A DNA stretch of 64,000 bases from Eretmocerus hayati (GCA_029851415.1 CM056741.1:82539282-82603281); one strand, 5' to 3'; numbered from the stretch's first letter, positions 10,561 to 23,731 are shown. Notes: a model not told the origin generated them from the letters alone. Numbers and translations are program-made.

Positions 10561-12800
10561 CATTGACAGGATAAAAAGAACCCAGTTGTTCTTCTTCATT
10601 ATCCCGATGAACAATCATGCAAGTAATATTTTGACGCTCGACAAAATTATGACGGGAGGAGAATTTGAGAAAGAACTAGGAGCAAGTGTACAGGAGAGTT
10701 GAGGAATGAGCTTCTTCACGAAGCAAGAAGAATCGTCGATCCAGCATATGGGTGGTAGAAATCAGACACTCAGTTGTGATGGGATAATAGTGTAAGAACA
10801 AGTTTCAATGTATGAATAAGTCTTAATCATAGATGTAAATGAGCTAACTGGTCGAATATGTAGATTCGCATTCGGACACGGCGGACGAGGGAATGATCGC
10901 GTCTCTATAAGTGCAACAATGAAGCGCCAGAATAGGGCAAGTCATGGCAGAATGTACGTGGGACCCAGCGGTTAATGCGAATATTAACGGAAGAGGGAGA
11001 ACTTTTCTGCCCCTACAATAGAGCTAGAATTCAAAGCACGTGATCCCATTGTGATACCTAGCATTCACTTCGTTGACGACGCTAAGTCGCTAGAGTCATC
11101 TGCAAAAATTATATACCCCTTCACACCACATTAAGACCATTGACTTTCCAGAAAAGCTCATCCCTCGAAAGCCAAAGTGAGTTCACAGAGGAACTAGTAA
11201 TATCCTTGACCCAGTCGATCGGAGAGTGAGCATTAGTCAGCTTAAACCACTCTAGCAAAAAAAGCAGTAGAGTCAATATAAGATTACACAAGTGTATACT
11301 ACTTACTCGACGTGGTGGCTTATACGAGCAGGAACGTGTACTTCGTTGCAAGCGGATAAAACTATCACGAGCTGAGAGACCACGACATCACTCGGTCGAT
11401 GCCCTTGGAGAGCAGCTGGAGAACCATAACAATGGGGGGGGGGGCACAATGAGCGGAAAAGAAAGGAATCGGTGCATCACACCCCGGCGCGAAGAAATCT
11501 CCCCGATAGAAGGATGATGAATCCAGCGAATAGGAGTCAGAACCGAAGACTGACTTAATCTCACTGTTGAGGGCAAAACACCATCGAAGGACAAGTATAG
11601 ATCCGCCCACAACGACAAGCGTCAGAAGCAAAACCGACAGAATTCAGATCTCCGATCATGTTCGAAAGCAGAGAAAACTGTTACTCAATGTGGCTGACTA
11701 ACTTCCCTCTTGACCTTGATCCTTACACCAGCAATGACCGACTGCCTTTGATGCGCTTGTCGCCCAGGAGATTAGAGTGCATAAGCGACTTCGTCAATCA
11801 AAGGAGGAATGAAAACGAACGGAGTAAGACAAATCGCGAGTGGGATCACTCCGAGAGGAGAAACGGTGAAGTGCTGCGATTCATGCCTTCTCGACACGAC
11901 TTGTCGCGTCTCCCACTCGCGACGTATTTTTTTGCCCTCTATACGGAATAATAGAACGAAAGGAGTAGATGAGCTACGTTACCTTCACTCGCACATGATT
12001 CCTATTTTTTGTGGCAGCTAACTTTTTGAGATCAACTTCATATTGACTGCTTCTGGAAGGCACGGTTCTTTCCTACAAGGTCCGAGTGCGAACATTCTCG
12101 ATCACAGTAAGCTTCTAATAATAGGCTGTTTTTGATCTTGAGCTATAAGGTAGCGGGCAGGCCACTATCTTCGGAAATGAATGAAAAAAAAACTCTCACC
12201 ACGTTACTTTCTCTACAAAAAATAGAGAAATTCATGCTCACAGCCTCCCAAGGAAAAGGAGCAAGTTGGGGTACGAATTTCGAGAAAATGCCAAAAGTGC
12301 ATGTATGGACATATAATGCAATTAGTGAAGGGCGATAAGTTGAAACTATGTAGAGAGAACCCGAATGGGACAGAAAAGTTGATCTGTTCGCCGTGACCTT
12401 ACAATAATTTTCGGAAGAAAAATTGAAATTCAATCAAATGCACACTAGAGCATGCAAGAAGAACGTAGGGGAGGTCAGGTGAACTTGTTTCTGATTACCG
12501 AGAAAAAACTTGATCGAATCTGTGAAAATAGATTGTAATATATCCGTTATAGCTTACATGCTGGGACGGATTATCATGTGGCCCCCTTCACTATCAGCGT
12601 CAATCTGTACCAATGCGCCTGCGATCCGCGTATGGCAGAAGTTTTCGCCAAACTGCAAAACCGAGAGACATTTGTGGTGTTCAATTCTTCATATCACTGA
12701 ATTATGAAATCGGGAAATATTGTATTCAGTTTCTATATTATTGACAGAATCATAGACTACTGGATGAATAGGGATATAGTAAAGTAATTAGCATAAGAAT
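10561..12800. other. Gene-free stretch
   Basis: No recognisable gene. Open frames of 65-97 codons occur (for example 11658-11951 plus and 11365-11631 minus) but overlap one another without protein-like composition. An 11-base G run lies at 11434-11444. A GC-richer patch at 11850-11930 repeats CTCGCGA/TCGCGAG-like words. I see nothing else to annotate. Confidence 0.35.
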
Positions 12801-13212
12801 AGTATATTACGCAACAAGTGCGAGAAGGTCAATTTCCGCACAAGTTGCCAAACGAGTGCGTGAATGTTACTTCTCGCGCGAGTTGGCAACGTGTGCGGAA
12901 ACTTCTCGCACGTGTTGCGTATACTATTTTTTGCAACTGTGCGCGAAGTTGTAATTAAATGCACCACTGTCCGAGCAAGATTATCTTGGAAACGAAGTTT
13001 TCAAGAAAGGCCAAATTCAGAGGGATGACGTGACATCATATTTTGGAACTGTGCGTGAATGAAAATGCATTAGAGCGAGAAGTCACATTCACGCACACTC
13101 CACCAGTGCGTAAATGTAAAACTGTGCGAGAAGTCATTCACGCATTACTTCTCGCACTGTAAATGATGAAGAGAAGTCTCATTTTTTTACAACTTCGCGC
13201 ACATAGTTGCAA
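12801..13212. mobile_element. Double-hairpin miniature element
   Basis: Two inverted repeats stand side by side. The first has arms 12801-12851 and 12883-12926 (TTACGCAACAAGTGCGAGAA facing a near copy). The second has arms 12931-12954 and 13188-13212 (TTGCAACTGTGCGCGAAGTT facing AACTTCGCGCACATAGTTGC). Inside, GTGCG(T/A)GAA words recur in both orientations (for example 13050, 13088, 13110, 13135). The whole looks like a non-autonomous palindromic element. It encodes nothing. Confidence 0.65.
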
Positions 13213-15974
13213 GAAGAAATTTATAATATTAGAGAAGCAGAATATTATTTGAAATGCCAAGTTGGAGATGTGAGGGCAATTCTCTCAGGATTATTCTATA
13301 CAAGCATGAACTTCGTACAAAGATGTTCATGGTAACTCCAGATTGAGCATCAGAGAAAGAATCGATTTGAATAAGTTTTGGATTCTCGGAGGAGCATCGA
13401 CCCTTAAGATATGAAGTTCTATAAACTCATATTCTCAATGAAAGAAAAGAATTCTCTCATCAAAGTTGTAACTATACATTTTTCATCATTTTCGAACAAT
13501 CATGAATTGTTTTGGGTTCTGTATCGTGCAATTATTCAGAAACGAGAAGCTGAATCCGAATAAAGAATGTCGAATAATTGGATTGGTTCTGATCGTTATA
13601 CGATAGTAATGTAACGAATAGAGAAGCAGAAGAAATCTGTCATACAAAGTTGAACACCTATTCAATGATTGAATTTTCACAGTATCTCATATCAAGTCTC
13701 TTCGATAGGTAGTATGATTTCATTGAACAATCTTATGATAGAAGCAATTCGATGCGAATAAGAATAATTCAAATCATTAAGTAAATTGAGACCGCTCGGC
13801 TGAAAAAATGATACAGACACGAATCCGCTCTGAAGAAATTTAAATAGGAAATGGTATTCAAATGATGACCACGACTCAGAATATTCAGAGTACAGGAAGA
13901 ACACGCAAATTCGGTAGGCACATGATATATTAACCCGTTCACGAGGAAGATCAAAATTGGACCGAAACGTGATGCGAACATTCAGATGAATTATCGTGAT
14001 GGGGCGTCATTGAGTATGAATTTGCAGACTCAGTGGCTTCTCGTAACAAAAGAATGTGATCGCCCTTGGATGCACGGCAGATAAAATGGTGAATCTAAAA
14101 ATCATGGATGACAGAGTACTTCATATAACAGATATACTGCTCCATTGAACTCACCATGCAATACGATAAGCTCTTGGTCAATAGACAGATTAGTGTAAAG
14201 ACCGTTGATCTGAGGTTGAGGAATGAGACAAATCACGGGCGGAAAATGTCATGGAAAGTCTGATAAGTCTCCATTCAGCAGAATGGCAAAACTTGCAAAT
14301 ATTCACTCTGGTATGCATGACTGCTTAAGAACTTGTTATCGAAACTCAGAGGGTCCACTAGACTGAATACATTAGAGGATGGATGATTATTCAAAAGGCG
14401 ATGTGCTTAAGATTCTCTATTATTATTATTGATACGGTTGCTATAAACAGATAATATTGCTATATTGATAATTGTTTCAAATGATTATGCTGATGAACTA
14501 TCATTTGATACCTAATTATCCATGAATCCATTCCTTACTTCTCCATTCCGACCAAGATATGGATATATTTTTCTTGTTAAAGCTTCTAGTCATTCACGAA
14601 ATTGATGAAATGGAATGAAACAAAATAAAATCGAAACCGCGACTCGCAAAGCCACGCCGAGTCTATCCACGTTTGCACGGAGTGACTGCAAATTAACACT
14701 CTATGAATCAAAATCGATGAAAGAATGTGGATCCCGGATCAGTTTGGCTATTCAGGAAGAATGATCATTCGAAATAGAAGTGGCGATTCGAGGAAGGTCC
14801 ACGAAAAATTTTCAAATAATTACGATTGGGCAATTACAAAAGCATACATCAATTTTTTCTGTTAAATGAGATCGCTAGAGGTAGTGACTGTACGGATCAA
14901 GAGTTCAAGAATATAAATAATTGAAAAAAAAGTATATGAACCCTTCCGTCACCTTGTAGTCAAGCTACTCTCGAGAAACGAGATATACTTATACCGACAA
15001 AATACCCGTTCATGGTAAATACAGATATAACAGTATCACGCGCGTACCCCGAAGGCATTAGGCTACGCACATGATGCCCAGATGATAGATATATACTGTG
15101 ATCCCCCAGATCGACTGTGATCCCCCAAAAGTACAGTGGCGTTATCGCTAGTGTGAACGGAGCCTGAGATAAAAACCAGAAAGCACGCATGAATCGTTCC
15201 ATTATAGATGGAGCCTGAGATCTAGAAGTGCACGCTCCATAATCAGACCCCAGTCATCAGACTCATGGCGTAAAAATAACGAGGTGTGTGACCACGCACG
15301 TTTTCGCTAGCCCACCGACCGACGCCATAATGATATTCCGTCGCGGGACCTTTGAATGAACGTAGCACGATGTTTTGCCTCTGGTTTTACGACTATATGG
15401 CTTCATTCATTCATATGAACGAGTGGAGAATGTTCCGATCAACACGTTAGTCACTAATTTGAATTCCTCTATGAATGTCAATGTTTAATGGCGCTATTGG
15501 AGTTAAGAATTCTCGCATATGCTCCACACGCCCTTATGCATCGGGTCCAGATGATTTTTAGGTCGAGAAAATCGGTAGAATTACTTTTTCCTTCCATTGC
15601 ACACTGGCCCTGTTATATATTTGCATTGATTCTCAACACAACAATATAACATTCACAAGATATGAGATGTGCAAATTATGGAGAAACATGCAAATTTGAG
15701 CAACACAACACGACAGCTGGTTGTCGGTTACTTACACATGCACTCTATTCAACATCTAGAAATCCAATATGGATGTCGTTGGTGGGCCACCATGTCTGCG
15801 CGGTAGCCGATGCGTTTCAACCGCCCGGGGTCCCACACCTTGTTATCTTTATGCCATGATCAGACTGACAGTAGCAGGAGACTGTCATTGGCGGCACACA
15901 TAAAGAAGTTTGAATCATTATGCTAGCTTATACGCTCATTAAATGAGAAATGATGGGCTGAGACCATTAAAAAG
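13213..15974. other. Gene-free stretch
   Basis: No coding or RNA gene is recognisable. The sequence is AT-rich apart from short GC-richer spots near 14640-14690 and 15030-15330. A 14-bp word (ACTGTGATCCCCCA) is repeated directly at 15092 and 15114. The first satellite-bearing element starts at the right end. Confidence 0.35.
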
Positions 15975-16679
15975 CCCTGCTGCAAAAGATCGATTGGGAT
16001 AAATTGAAAACCAATCAAATCCTATCAGGATGAATACATTCCAATCGGTTCTATCGTTCAACCAGTGAGAGCAGTATTGGAATTCAATGCAGATCAATCG
16101 AACATAGACCCAATCTAGCTGAATCCTGAATTGCAGATTTGAGATCACAACTGCCAATCGAATTCTATACTGTTGGTGAGGATTGATGTAAGCGAATATA
16201 ATCCAATACTAGTATTCAGCATAGGGTAGGATCCGGATGGATGGATGAAAGATCGTTGCGGTTTTATATGTTTGAATGAACCGATATAGTATTGGAATCA
16301 ATCTAATCGAATAATGGATCCCGTCTCCCACTGCTCTATCGAGATCAATGCTACAGAAACTGATTCAATTTGCGGAACGATACTAATTGTCTATCCTAAC
16401 TGATACCGAATGACAGGATTGAATTTCACCTTTCGAACACTATTGTTGCAACATTTCTCAATCGAACCAAATACTTCTCTGCAGTACTGGTGTATGATAG
16501 CCTGGCTTATTCCTATCTGTCTCAATTATGAATGGAGAGATTCGAGTCATTAGCCCTGGATCGATTCCAATCATCCCTCAATCACCTATTGCGTGATTGA
16601 CCAATCGAGATGAATACTACAGAATCGAATTGGAATCATGGATGCATGGTTATTCTATCCCTCTCAATACTCACAATCA

Positions 16680-19600
16680 GTATTGAACTCCTCTAGTTTT
16701 CATATATTTCAATCGGATTCAATACTGCTAAGTAGGATTGGAACAGCCCGAAGATGAGTTTTGCTATCGGTCTCAATCCTGCCAGGGAGCCTTGAGTCGA
16801 CTGCGTCAATCGATTCCAATGATGACCCAATCACTCTTCGCGTCATTGACTAATCGAGATGAATACTACAGAATTGAATTGAAATCGTGGGTGCATGTTT
16901 ATTATATCCCTCTCAATACTGACAATCAGTACTCAACTCCTCTGAATTTCATGTATTTGAATCGAATTAAATACTGCTGAGCAGGATTGGAACGTCCTGA
17001 AGATGAGTTTTGCTATCGGTGTGGTTCGTGCCAAGCAGCATTGAATTGACGGTGTGAATCGATTTCAATGATAACCCAAACACTCGTTGCGTCATTGACC
17101 AATCGAACTGAATACTATGGGATGGGATACAGATCGTGGAAGCGTGGTATCTATCCTCCTCAATACTGACAATCTGTATTGAACCCCTCTGGATTCCATG
17201 TATTTCAATCGAATTCAATACTGCTGAGCAGGATTGGTATGCTCTGGAATGACTTCCGCTATCGGTCTAAATCCCTCCGGTCAGCATTTAGTCGACTGCG
17301 TAAATCGATTTCAATGATGACCCAATCACTCATTGCATGATTGACCAATCGAGAAGAATACTACAGAATCGGAATGGAATCGCGGGTGCGTGGTTATTCT
17401 ATCCTTCTCAATAGTCACAATCAGTATTCAATTCTTCTAGATTTCATATATCTCAATCCAATTCAATATTGCTGAGCAGGATTGGAACAACCTGAAGATG
17501 AGTTTTGCTATCGGTGTGAATCGTGCCAAGCAGCATTGAATTGACGGTGTGAATCGATTTCAATGATAACCCAATCACTCGTTGCGTCATTGACCAATCG
17601 AACTGAATACTATGGGATGGAATACAGATCGTGGAAGCGTGGTATCTATCCTCCTTAATACTTACAATCTGTATTGAACCCCTCTGGATTCCATGTATTT
17701 CAATCGAATTCAATACTGCTGAGCAGGATTGGTACGCTCTGGAATGAGTTCCGCTATCGGTCTAAATCCCTGTGGTCAGCATTGAGTCGACTGCGTCGAT
17801 CGATTTCAATGATGACCCAATCACTTATTGCGTGATTGACCAATCAAGAAAAATACTACAGAATCGGAATGGAATCGCGGGTGCATGGTTATTCTATCCT
17901 TCTCAATAGTCACAATCAGTATTCAATTCTTCTAGATTTCATATATCTCAATCCAATTCAATATTGTTGAGCAGGATTGGAACAACCTGAAAATGGGTTT
18001 TATTATCGGTTTGAATCCTGCCAGGTAGCATTGAACTGACGGTGTGAATCGATTCCAATGATAACCCAATCAGTCGTTGCGTCATTGAACAATCGAGCTG
18101 AATACTATAGGATAGAATTCAACTCGTGGAAGCATGGTCTCTATCTTCCTCGATACTTACGATCAGTATTGAACTCCTCTAGTCCTCATATATTTGAATC
18201 GGATTCAATACTGCTGAGCAGGATTGGTATGGACTGGGGATAAGTTTCGCTATCGGTCTGACTCCTGCCAGGCAGCATTGAGTCAACTCCGTCAATCGAT
18301 TTCAATGACGACCCAATTCCTCATTGCGTGATTGACCAATCGAGATGAATACTACAGAATCGGATTTGTATCGTGGGTACATGGTCAACCAATCCGTCTC
18401 AATACTCACAATTAGTATTAAACTCCTCTAGGTTTCATATATATCAATCGAATTCAATACTGCTGAGCAGGATTGAAATGGCCTGGAGATGAGTTTTGCT
18501 TTCGGTCTGAATCCTGCCAGGTAGCATTGAATTGACGGTGTGAATCGATTTCAGTGATAACCCAATCACTCGTTGCGCCATTGACCAATCGAGCTGAATA
18601 CTATAGGATGGGATTCAAATCGTGGGAGCATGGTCTCTATCCTCCTCAATACTTGTAATCAGTATTGAACTCGTCTAGTTCTCCTATAGTTGAATCGGTT
18701 CCAATACTGCTGAGCAGGATTGGTATGGACTTAGGATAAGTTTCGCTATAGGTCTCAATCCTGCCGGGCAGCATTCAATCGACCGCGTTAATCGATTTCA
18801 ATGATGACCCAATCACTTTTTGCGTCATTGACTAATCGAGATGAATACTACAGAATCGAATTGGAATCGTGGCTGCATGGTTATTCTATCCCTCTCAATA
18901 CTCACAATCAGTATTGGACTCCTCTGAATTTCATGTATTCGAACCGAATTAAATACTGCTGAGCAGGATTGGAACGGCCTGAAGATGAGTTTTGCTATCG
19001 GTCTGAATCCTGCCAGGCAGCATCGAGTCGTCTGCGTAAATCGATTCCAATGATGATCCTATCACTCATTGCGTGATTGACCAACCGAGCTGAATACTAT
19101 AGGATGGAATACAGATCGTGGGAGCATGGTCTCTATCCTTCTCAATACTCACAATCGGGATTGAACTCCTCTGAATTCCATGTATTTGAATCGAATTCAA
19201 TACTGCTGAGTAGGATTGATACGCTCTCAGGATAAGTTTCGCTATCGGTTTGAATCCTGCCGGGCAGCATTGAGTCGACTGCGTCAATCGATGTCAATGA
19301 TGACCCAATCACTCATTGCGTGATTGACCAATCGAGATGAATACTACAGAATCGGATTGGAATCCTGTGTGCATGGTAGGAATAACCATGCACACAGATT
19401 CCACATGCACATTCACATGGATGAAATTTAGAGAAGTTCAATACTAATTTAGAGTATTGAGAAGGATAGAATATCTTTCTCAATACCCAAAATCAGTATT
19501 GAACGTCTCTAGATTTCATGTATTTGAATCGAATCCAATACTGTTGAGCGGGATTGGTAAGGTCTGAGGATGAGTTATGCTATCGATCTGATTCCTGCCA

Positions 19601-20090
19601 GGCATCATTGAATTGACTGCGTCAATTGATTTCAATGATGACCCAATCACTCATTTCGTGATTGGCCAATCAACATGGATACTCCTGAATCGAATTGAAG
19701 TCGTGAGTACATGGATATCCTATCCTTCTCAATACTCACAATCAGTATTGGTCTTGTCTAGATTTCATATATTCGAATCTGATTCAATGCTGCTGAGTAG
19801 GATTGGCATGGCCTGAAGATGAGTTTTGTTATCGGTCGAAATCATGTCAAGCAGCATCGAATTGAGTGCGTCAATCGATTTCAATGATGATCCAATCACT
19901 CTTTGGGTCATCGAATGATCGAGATGAATACTACAGAATCGAATTGAGATCGAGGGTGCTTGGTTATTCTATCCCTCTCAATACTCACAATCAGTATTGA
20001 ACTCTTCCTGATCTCATATATTTGAATCAAATTCGATACTGCTGGGCAGAATTGAAACGGCCTAAAGATGAGTTCCGCTATTGGTCAGGT
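16680..20090. repeat. Satellite array A, unit about 247 bp, with a ~495-bp higher-order dimer
   Basis: The landmark GAGCAGGATTGG (or variant) recurs at 16979, 17226, 17474, 17721, 17969, 18216, 18465, 18712, 18961 and 19208, always 247-249 bp apart, and after one expanded unit again at 19546, 19795 and 20044. Neighbouring units alternate in type, while units two steps apart are closer: the block at 16967-17218 is nearly identical to 17453-17713. Each unit contains CAATACT...CAGTATTG inverted words and GAATC/AATCGA words. The 60-83-codon open frames seen here are periodic by-products. Confidence 0.9.
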
Positions 20091-22390
20091 GAATGGGCTA
20101 TGAGGTCTGCAATGCTGAAGATCAGTATTGAGACCGATTGAAGCGGATTGAGATCTCAGGGTTTCCAATACTGGGGAACAGTATTGGAATCGTCTGAGGC
20201 AGATAGGATTCCAAGTCTTCAGTACTGACGTTCAGCATTCGAATCGATTCAGGTAAATATGATATAAGGTCTGCAATGCTGAACATCAGTATTGAGATCG
20301 ATTGAAGCATATCGAGATCCCGATATTCCCAATACTGAAATACAGTACTGGAATCAATTGGGGCAGATAGGATTCCGAGTCCTCAATACTCATATTCAGC
20401 ATTCAATCCTACCCAGATGAATATGACATAAGGTCTTGAATACTGAAAAGCAGTATTGAGATCGATTGAAGCGGATTGAGACCCCGATGTTTTCAATACT
20501 GGAAAACAGTTCTGCAATGGATTGGGGCAGATAGGATTTCGAGTCCTCAATACTGATATTCAGCATTCAATTCGATTCAGGTGAATATCATAAAAGGTCT
20601 GCAATGCTGAAGATCAGTATTGTAATCGATTGAAGCTGATCGGGATCTTGATGTTTCCAATTCTGAAAAACAGTACTGGAATCTATTGGGGCAGATAGGA
20701 TTCCAAGTCCTCAATACTGATATTCAGCATTCAGTCCTACCCAGATGAATATGATATAAGGTCTCCAATGCTGAAAAGCAGTATTGAGATCGATTGAAGC
20801 GGATTGAGAACCCGTTGTTCACAATACTGGAAAACAGATCTGCAATCGATTGGGGCAGATATGATTCCTAGTCCTCAATACTGATATTCAGCATTCAATT
20901 CGATTCAGGTAAATATCATATTAGGTCTGCAATGCTGAAAATCAGTATTGAGATCGATTGAAGCGTATTAAGATCCCGATATTCCCAATACTGAAATACA
21001 GTACTGGAATCGATTGGGGCAGATAGGATTCCTAGTCCTCAATACTGATATTCAGCATTCGATTCGATTCAGGTAAATATCATAAAAGGTCTGCAATGCT
21101 GAAGATCAGTATTGAAATTGATTGGAGCTGATCCAGATCTCGATGTTCCCAATTCTGAAAATCAGTACTGAAATCGATTGGGGCAGATAGGATTCCAAGT
21201 CCTCAATACTGATATTCAGCATTCAGTCCTACCCAGATGAATATGATATAAGGTCTTCAATGCTGAAAAGCAGTATTGAGATCGATTGAAGCGGATTGAG
21301 AACCCGTTGTTCACAATACTGGAGAACAGATCTGCAATCGATTGGGGCAGATAGGATTTCAAGTCCTCAATACTGATATCCAGCATTCATTCCGATTCAG
21401 GTAAATAGTTCATAAGGTTTCCGGTGCTGGAAATCAGTATTGAGATCGATTGGAGCTGATTAAGATCTCGATGTAACCAATACTGGAAAACAGTACTGGA
21501 ATCGATTGGGGCAAATAGGATTCCAATTCTCCAATACTGATTTTCAGCGTTCAAATCGATCCAAGTAGATAGGATATGAGGTTCCTAATGCTTACTTTCA
21601 GTATCGAAATCGATTGAAGTGGATTGAGATAGCGATCCACCCAATACTGAGAGACAGTACTGGAATCGATTCAGGTTATTAGGATATAAGGGCTACGATA
21701 CTCACAGTCAGTATTGACATCGATTAAAGTGGGTTCAGATCTCGATTTTTCCAGTACTGGAAAACAATACTGAAATCGATCGGGGCAGATAGGATTCCAA
21801 GTTCTCAATACTGATATTCAGCATTCAATTCGAACCAGGTAAATATCATATAAGGTCCGCAATGCTCGAAATCAGTATTGAAATCGATTGAGGCTGATTG
21901 ACATCTCGATGTTTCCAGTTCTGGAAAACAGTACTGGAATCGATTGGGGCAAATAGGATTCCAATCCTCCAATACTGATATTCAGCATTCATTCGACCCA
22001 AGTAGATAGCATATAAGGTTTCTAATGCTCACTTTCAATATTGAGATCGATTGAAGTGGATTGAGATAGCGTTCTACCTAATATTGAGAGACCGCACTGA
22101 AATCGATTCAGGTTATTAGGATATAAGGGCTAGAATACTCAAAGTCAGTATTGAGATCGATTAAAGTGGGTTGAGATCTCGATGTTCCCAATACTAGAAA
22201 ATAGTACTGAAATCGACTGGGGCAGATGGGATTTCAAGTCCCCAATACTGATATCCAGCATTTAAATCGATTAAGGACGATGAACAAACTCGTCAATGCT
22301 CATAGTCAGTATTGAGATCGATTGACGTAGTGTGAGTTATTGGAATTCCCATTCCTGAAAATTAGTATTGGAATCGATTCAGGCCGATAG
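20091..22390. repeat. Satellite array B, unit about 164 bp
   Basis: The landmark AGGTCTGCAATGCTGAA (or variant) recurs at about 20267, 20431, 20597, 20759, 20925 and 21089, so the unit is 162-166 bp. Variants with ..GAAGATCAG and ..GAAAAGCAG alternate in part of the array. Each unit is built from two or three ~55-80-bp sub-blocks of the pattern CAATACTGnnnnnCAGTATTGnAATCGATT: a short hairpin followed by the palindrome AATCGATT. The same family continues at 22600-22899 and 23942-24200 on either side of the inserted palindrome. Confidence 0.85.
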
Positions 22391-22600
22391 AATCCGAGTG
22401 GCTGACGCAAGGTGGCGTTTCGATGACCATCTCAGTTTGCATCCAAATATCATGGGATTGCTTCCTCGCAAGCGACGAACCATCTCTCCTGTTCCTATAT
22501 AAGACTGGTGACTCCAAATAGCGTTTAGTTATGTGATGCGATGATATGTTAATGCGATCATGATTAGAATGAGTATTGGATTGTATTGAAACCTTAGCTG
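22391..22600 (+). promoter_or_regulatory. Non-satellite block with TATA box inside the satellite element
   Basis: Between two stretches of satellite B lies about 210 bp of unrelated sequence, conserved almost base for base in copy 2 (40495-40690). It contains TATATAAG at 22496-22503 (40597-40604 in copy 2), preceded by a GC-richer CGCAAGCGACGAACC stretch. Position and conservation suggest a promoter that would read rightward through the distal satellite. This is inference; no transcript is known to me. Confidence 0.5.
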
Positions 22601-23109
22601 TGATGTGAGTGGTGTATATGTAAGACGGTGGTTTGTAATAATGACTGAAAGTCAGTATTAGGGTCGATTGAGGCGGATTGAGATCGCGATGTTTCCAATA
22701 CTGGGAAACAGTATTGCAATCGATTGAGGCAGATAGGATTTCGGAATTCCAATAATGATATCCAGTATTCAAATCGACTCAGATAAATAGGGTTTAAGGT
22801 CTCCAATGCTTCCAGTCAGTATTGAGGTCGATTGAGGCAAATTGAGATCTCGATAATTCCATTACTGGAAAACAGTATTGGAATCGATTGAAGTAGATAC
22901 CCTACTGAAAGAGGCCGAGTCGGTGACCGAGACGGTTGACCGAGTCGGTGTACGGAGTCGGTGACTGTTTCAGTTTCCCGACTCGGTCACTCCACATGGA
23001 ATGGCCCCAAATGCCACGAAACGAACAATAAATGATAAATTATCGTCAGAGGTTAATAGAAAAATTAAAAAAAAATAGAAAAAAACATACCCGGCTATTT
23101 TCACAATTT

Positions 23110-23182
23110 TGATGCGAGTGGGGTTCGAACCTGCAATCTCTTGATTACGAGTCCAAGCACATGTGCCCGGGGCCAACGAGAC
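23110..23182 (-). repeat. tRNA-Thr-like sequence in the left arm, facing outward
   Basis: On the minus strand a box A-like TGGCCCCGGG (23175-23166) and a perfect box B GGTTCGAACCC (23131-23121) stand 44 nt apart, the spacing found in tRNA genes. The middle part GGACTCGTAATC matches the anticodon arm of tRNA-Thr(CGT). The anticodon stem is broken (TTGGA against TCAAG), so this is a tRNA-derived relic, like a SINE head, rather than a working tRNA gene. A run of nine T on the same strand (23075-23067) could stop RNA polymerase III. Confidence 0.65.
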
Positions 23183-23658
23183 ATGTTACGAGAGAGGGCT
23201 TAGTGAGCGTACTTGGAGTGTGACTCCTAGGAAGTACCTAAGATCTGTTTATCATCAGTTTTATCATGAGTTGATCATAAACTCTGGCGCCAGAGCTCTG
23301 AGTCAAGCCGTAGCTAGGATGGGACTTGGAATATTTCTAGATCTGGCTGCTTGACCGAGTCGGTTTCACGGGAAAGTAACACCGAGTCGGTTAGTTAGTC
23401 AAATTTTGACAATTTTCCTAGTTTTATGCGTGTTGCTTTCCCGCGAAAATTTGAATTCGGTTGACCGAGTCGGTCAACCGACTCGGTCAAGCAGCCAGAT
23501 CTAGAAATATTCCAAGTCCCATCCTAGCTACGGCTTGACTCAGTGCTCTGGCGCCAGAGTTTATGATCAACTCATGATAAAACTGATGATAAACAGATCT
23601 TAGGTATTTCCTATGAGTCACATTCCAAGTACTCTCACTAAGCCCTCTCTCGTGACAT

Positions 23659-23731
23659 GTCTCGCTGGCCCCGGGCACATGTGCTTGGACTCGTAATCAA
23701 GAGATTGCAGGTTTGAACCCCACTCGCGTCA
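23659..23731 (+). repeat. tRNA-Thr-like sequence in the right arm, facing outward
   Basis: This is the mirror copy of the left-arm sequence: box A-like 23666-23675, box B 23710-23720 with one change (GGTTTGAACCC), and a T9 run at 23766-23774. Together the two arms place divergent polymerase III-type promoters pointing to both ends of the element. Confidence 0.6.

Noticed and set aside
16967..17218. Conserved ~83-residue protein repeated at 17453-17713
   Set aside because: The conservation is that of the satellite unit; the frame has no context and is not kept in neighbouring units.
16680..22390. CRISPR-like array
   Set aside because: There are no short identical repeats with unique spacers; whole units repeat, which is eukaryotic satellite structure.
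22970..23176. Minus-strand frame with RNQEIAGSNPTR-like peptide
   Set aside because: The peptide is the translation of the tRNA-like box B region and lies in a palindrome arm; it is a by-product, not a gene.
23659..23731. A functional tRNA-Thr(CGT) gene
   Set aside because: The anticodon stem does not pair, box B has a change here, and the sequence is part of a repeated palindromic element.
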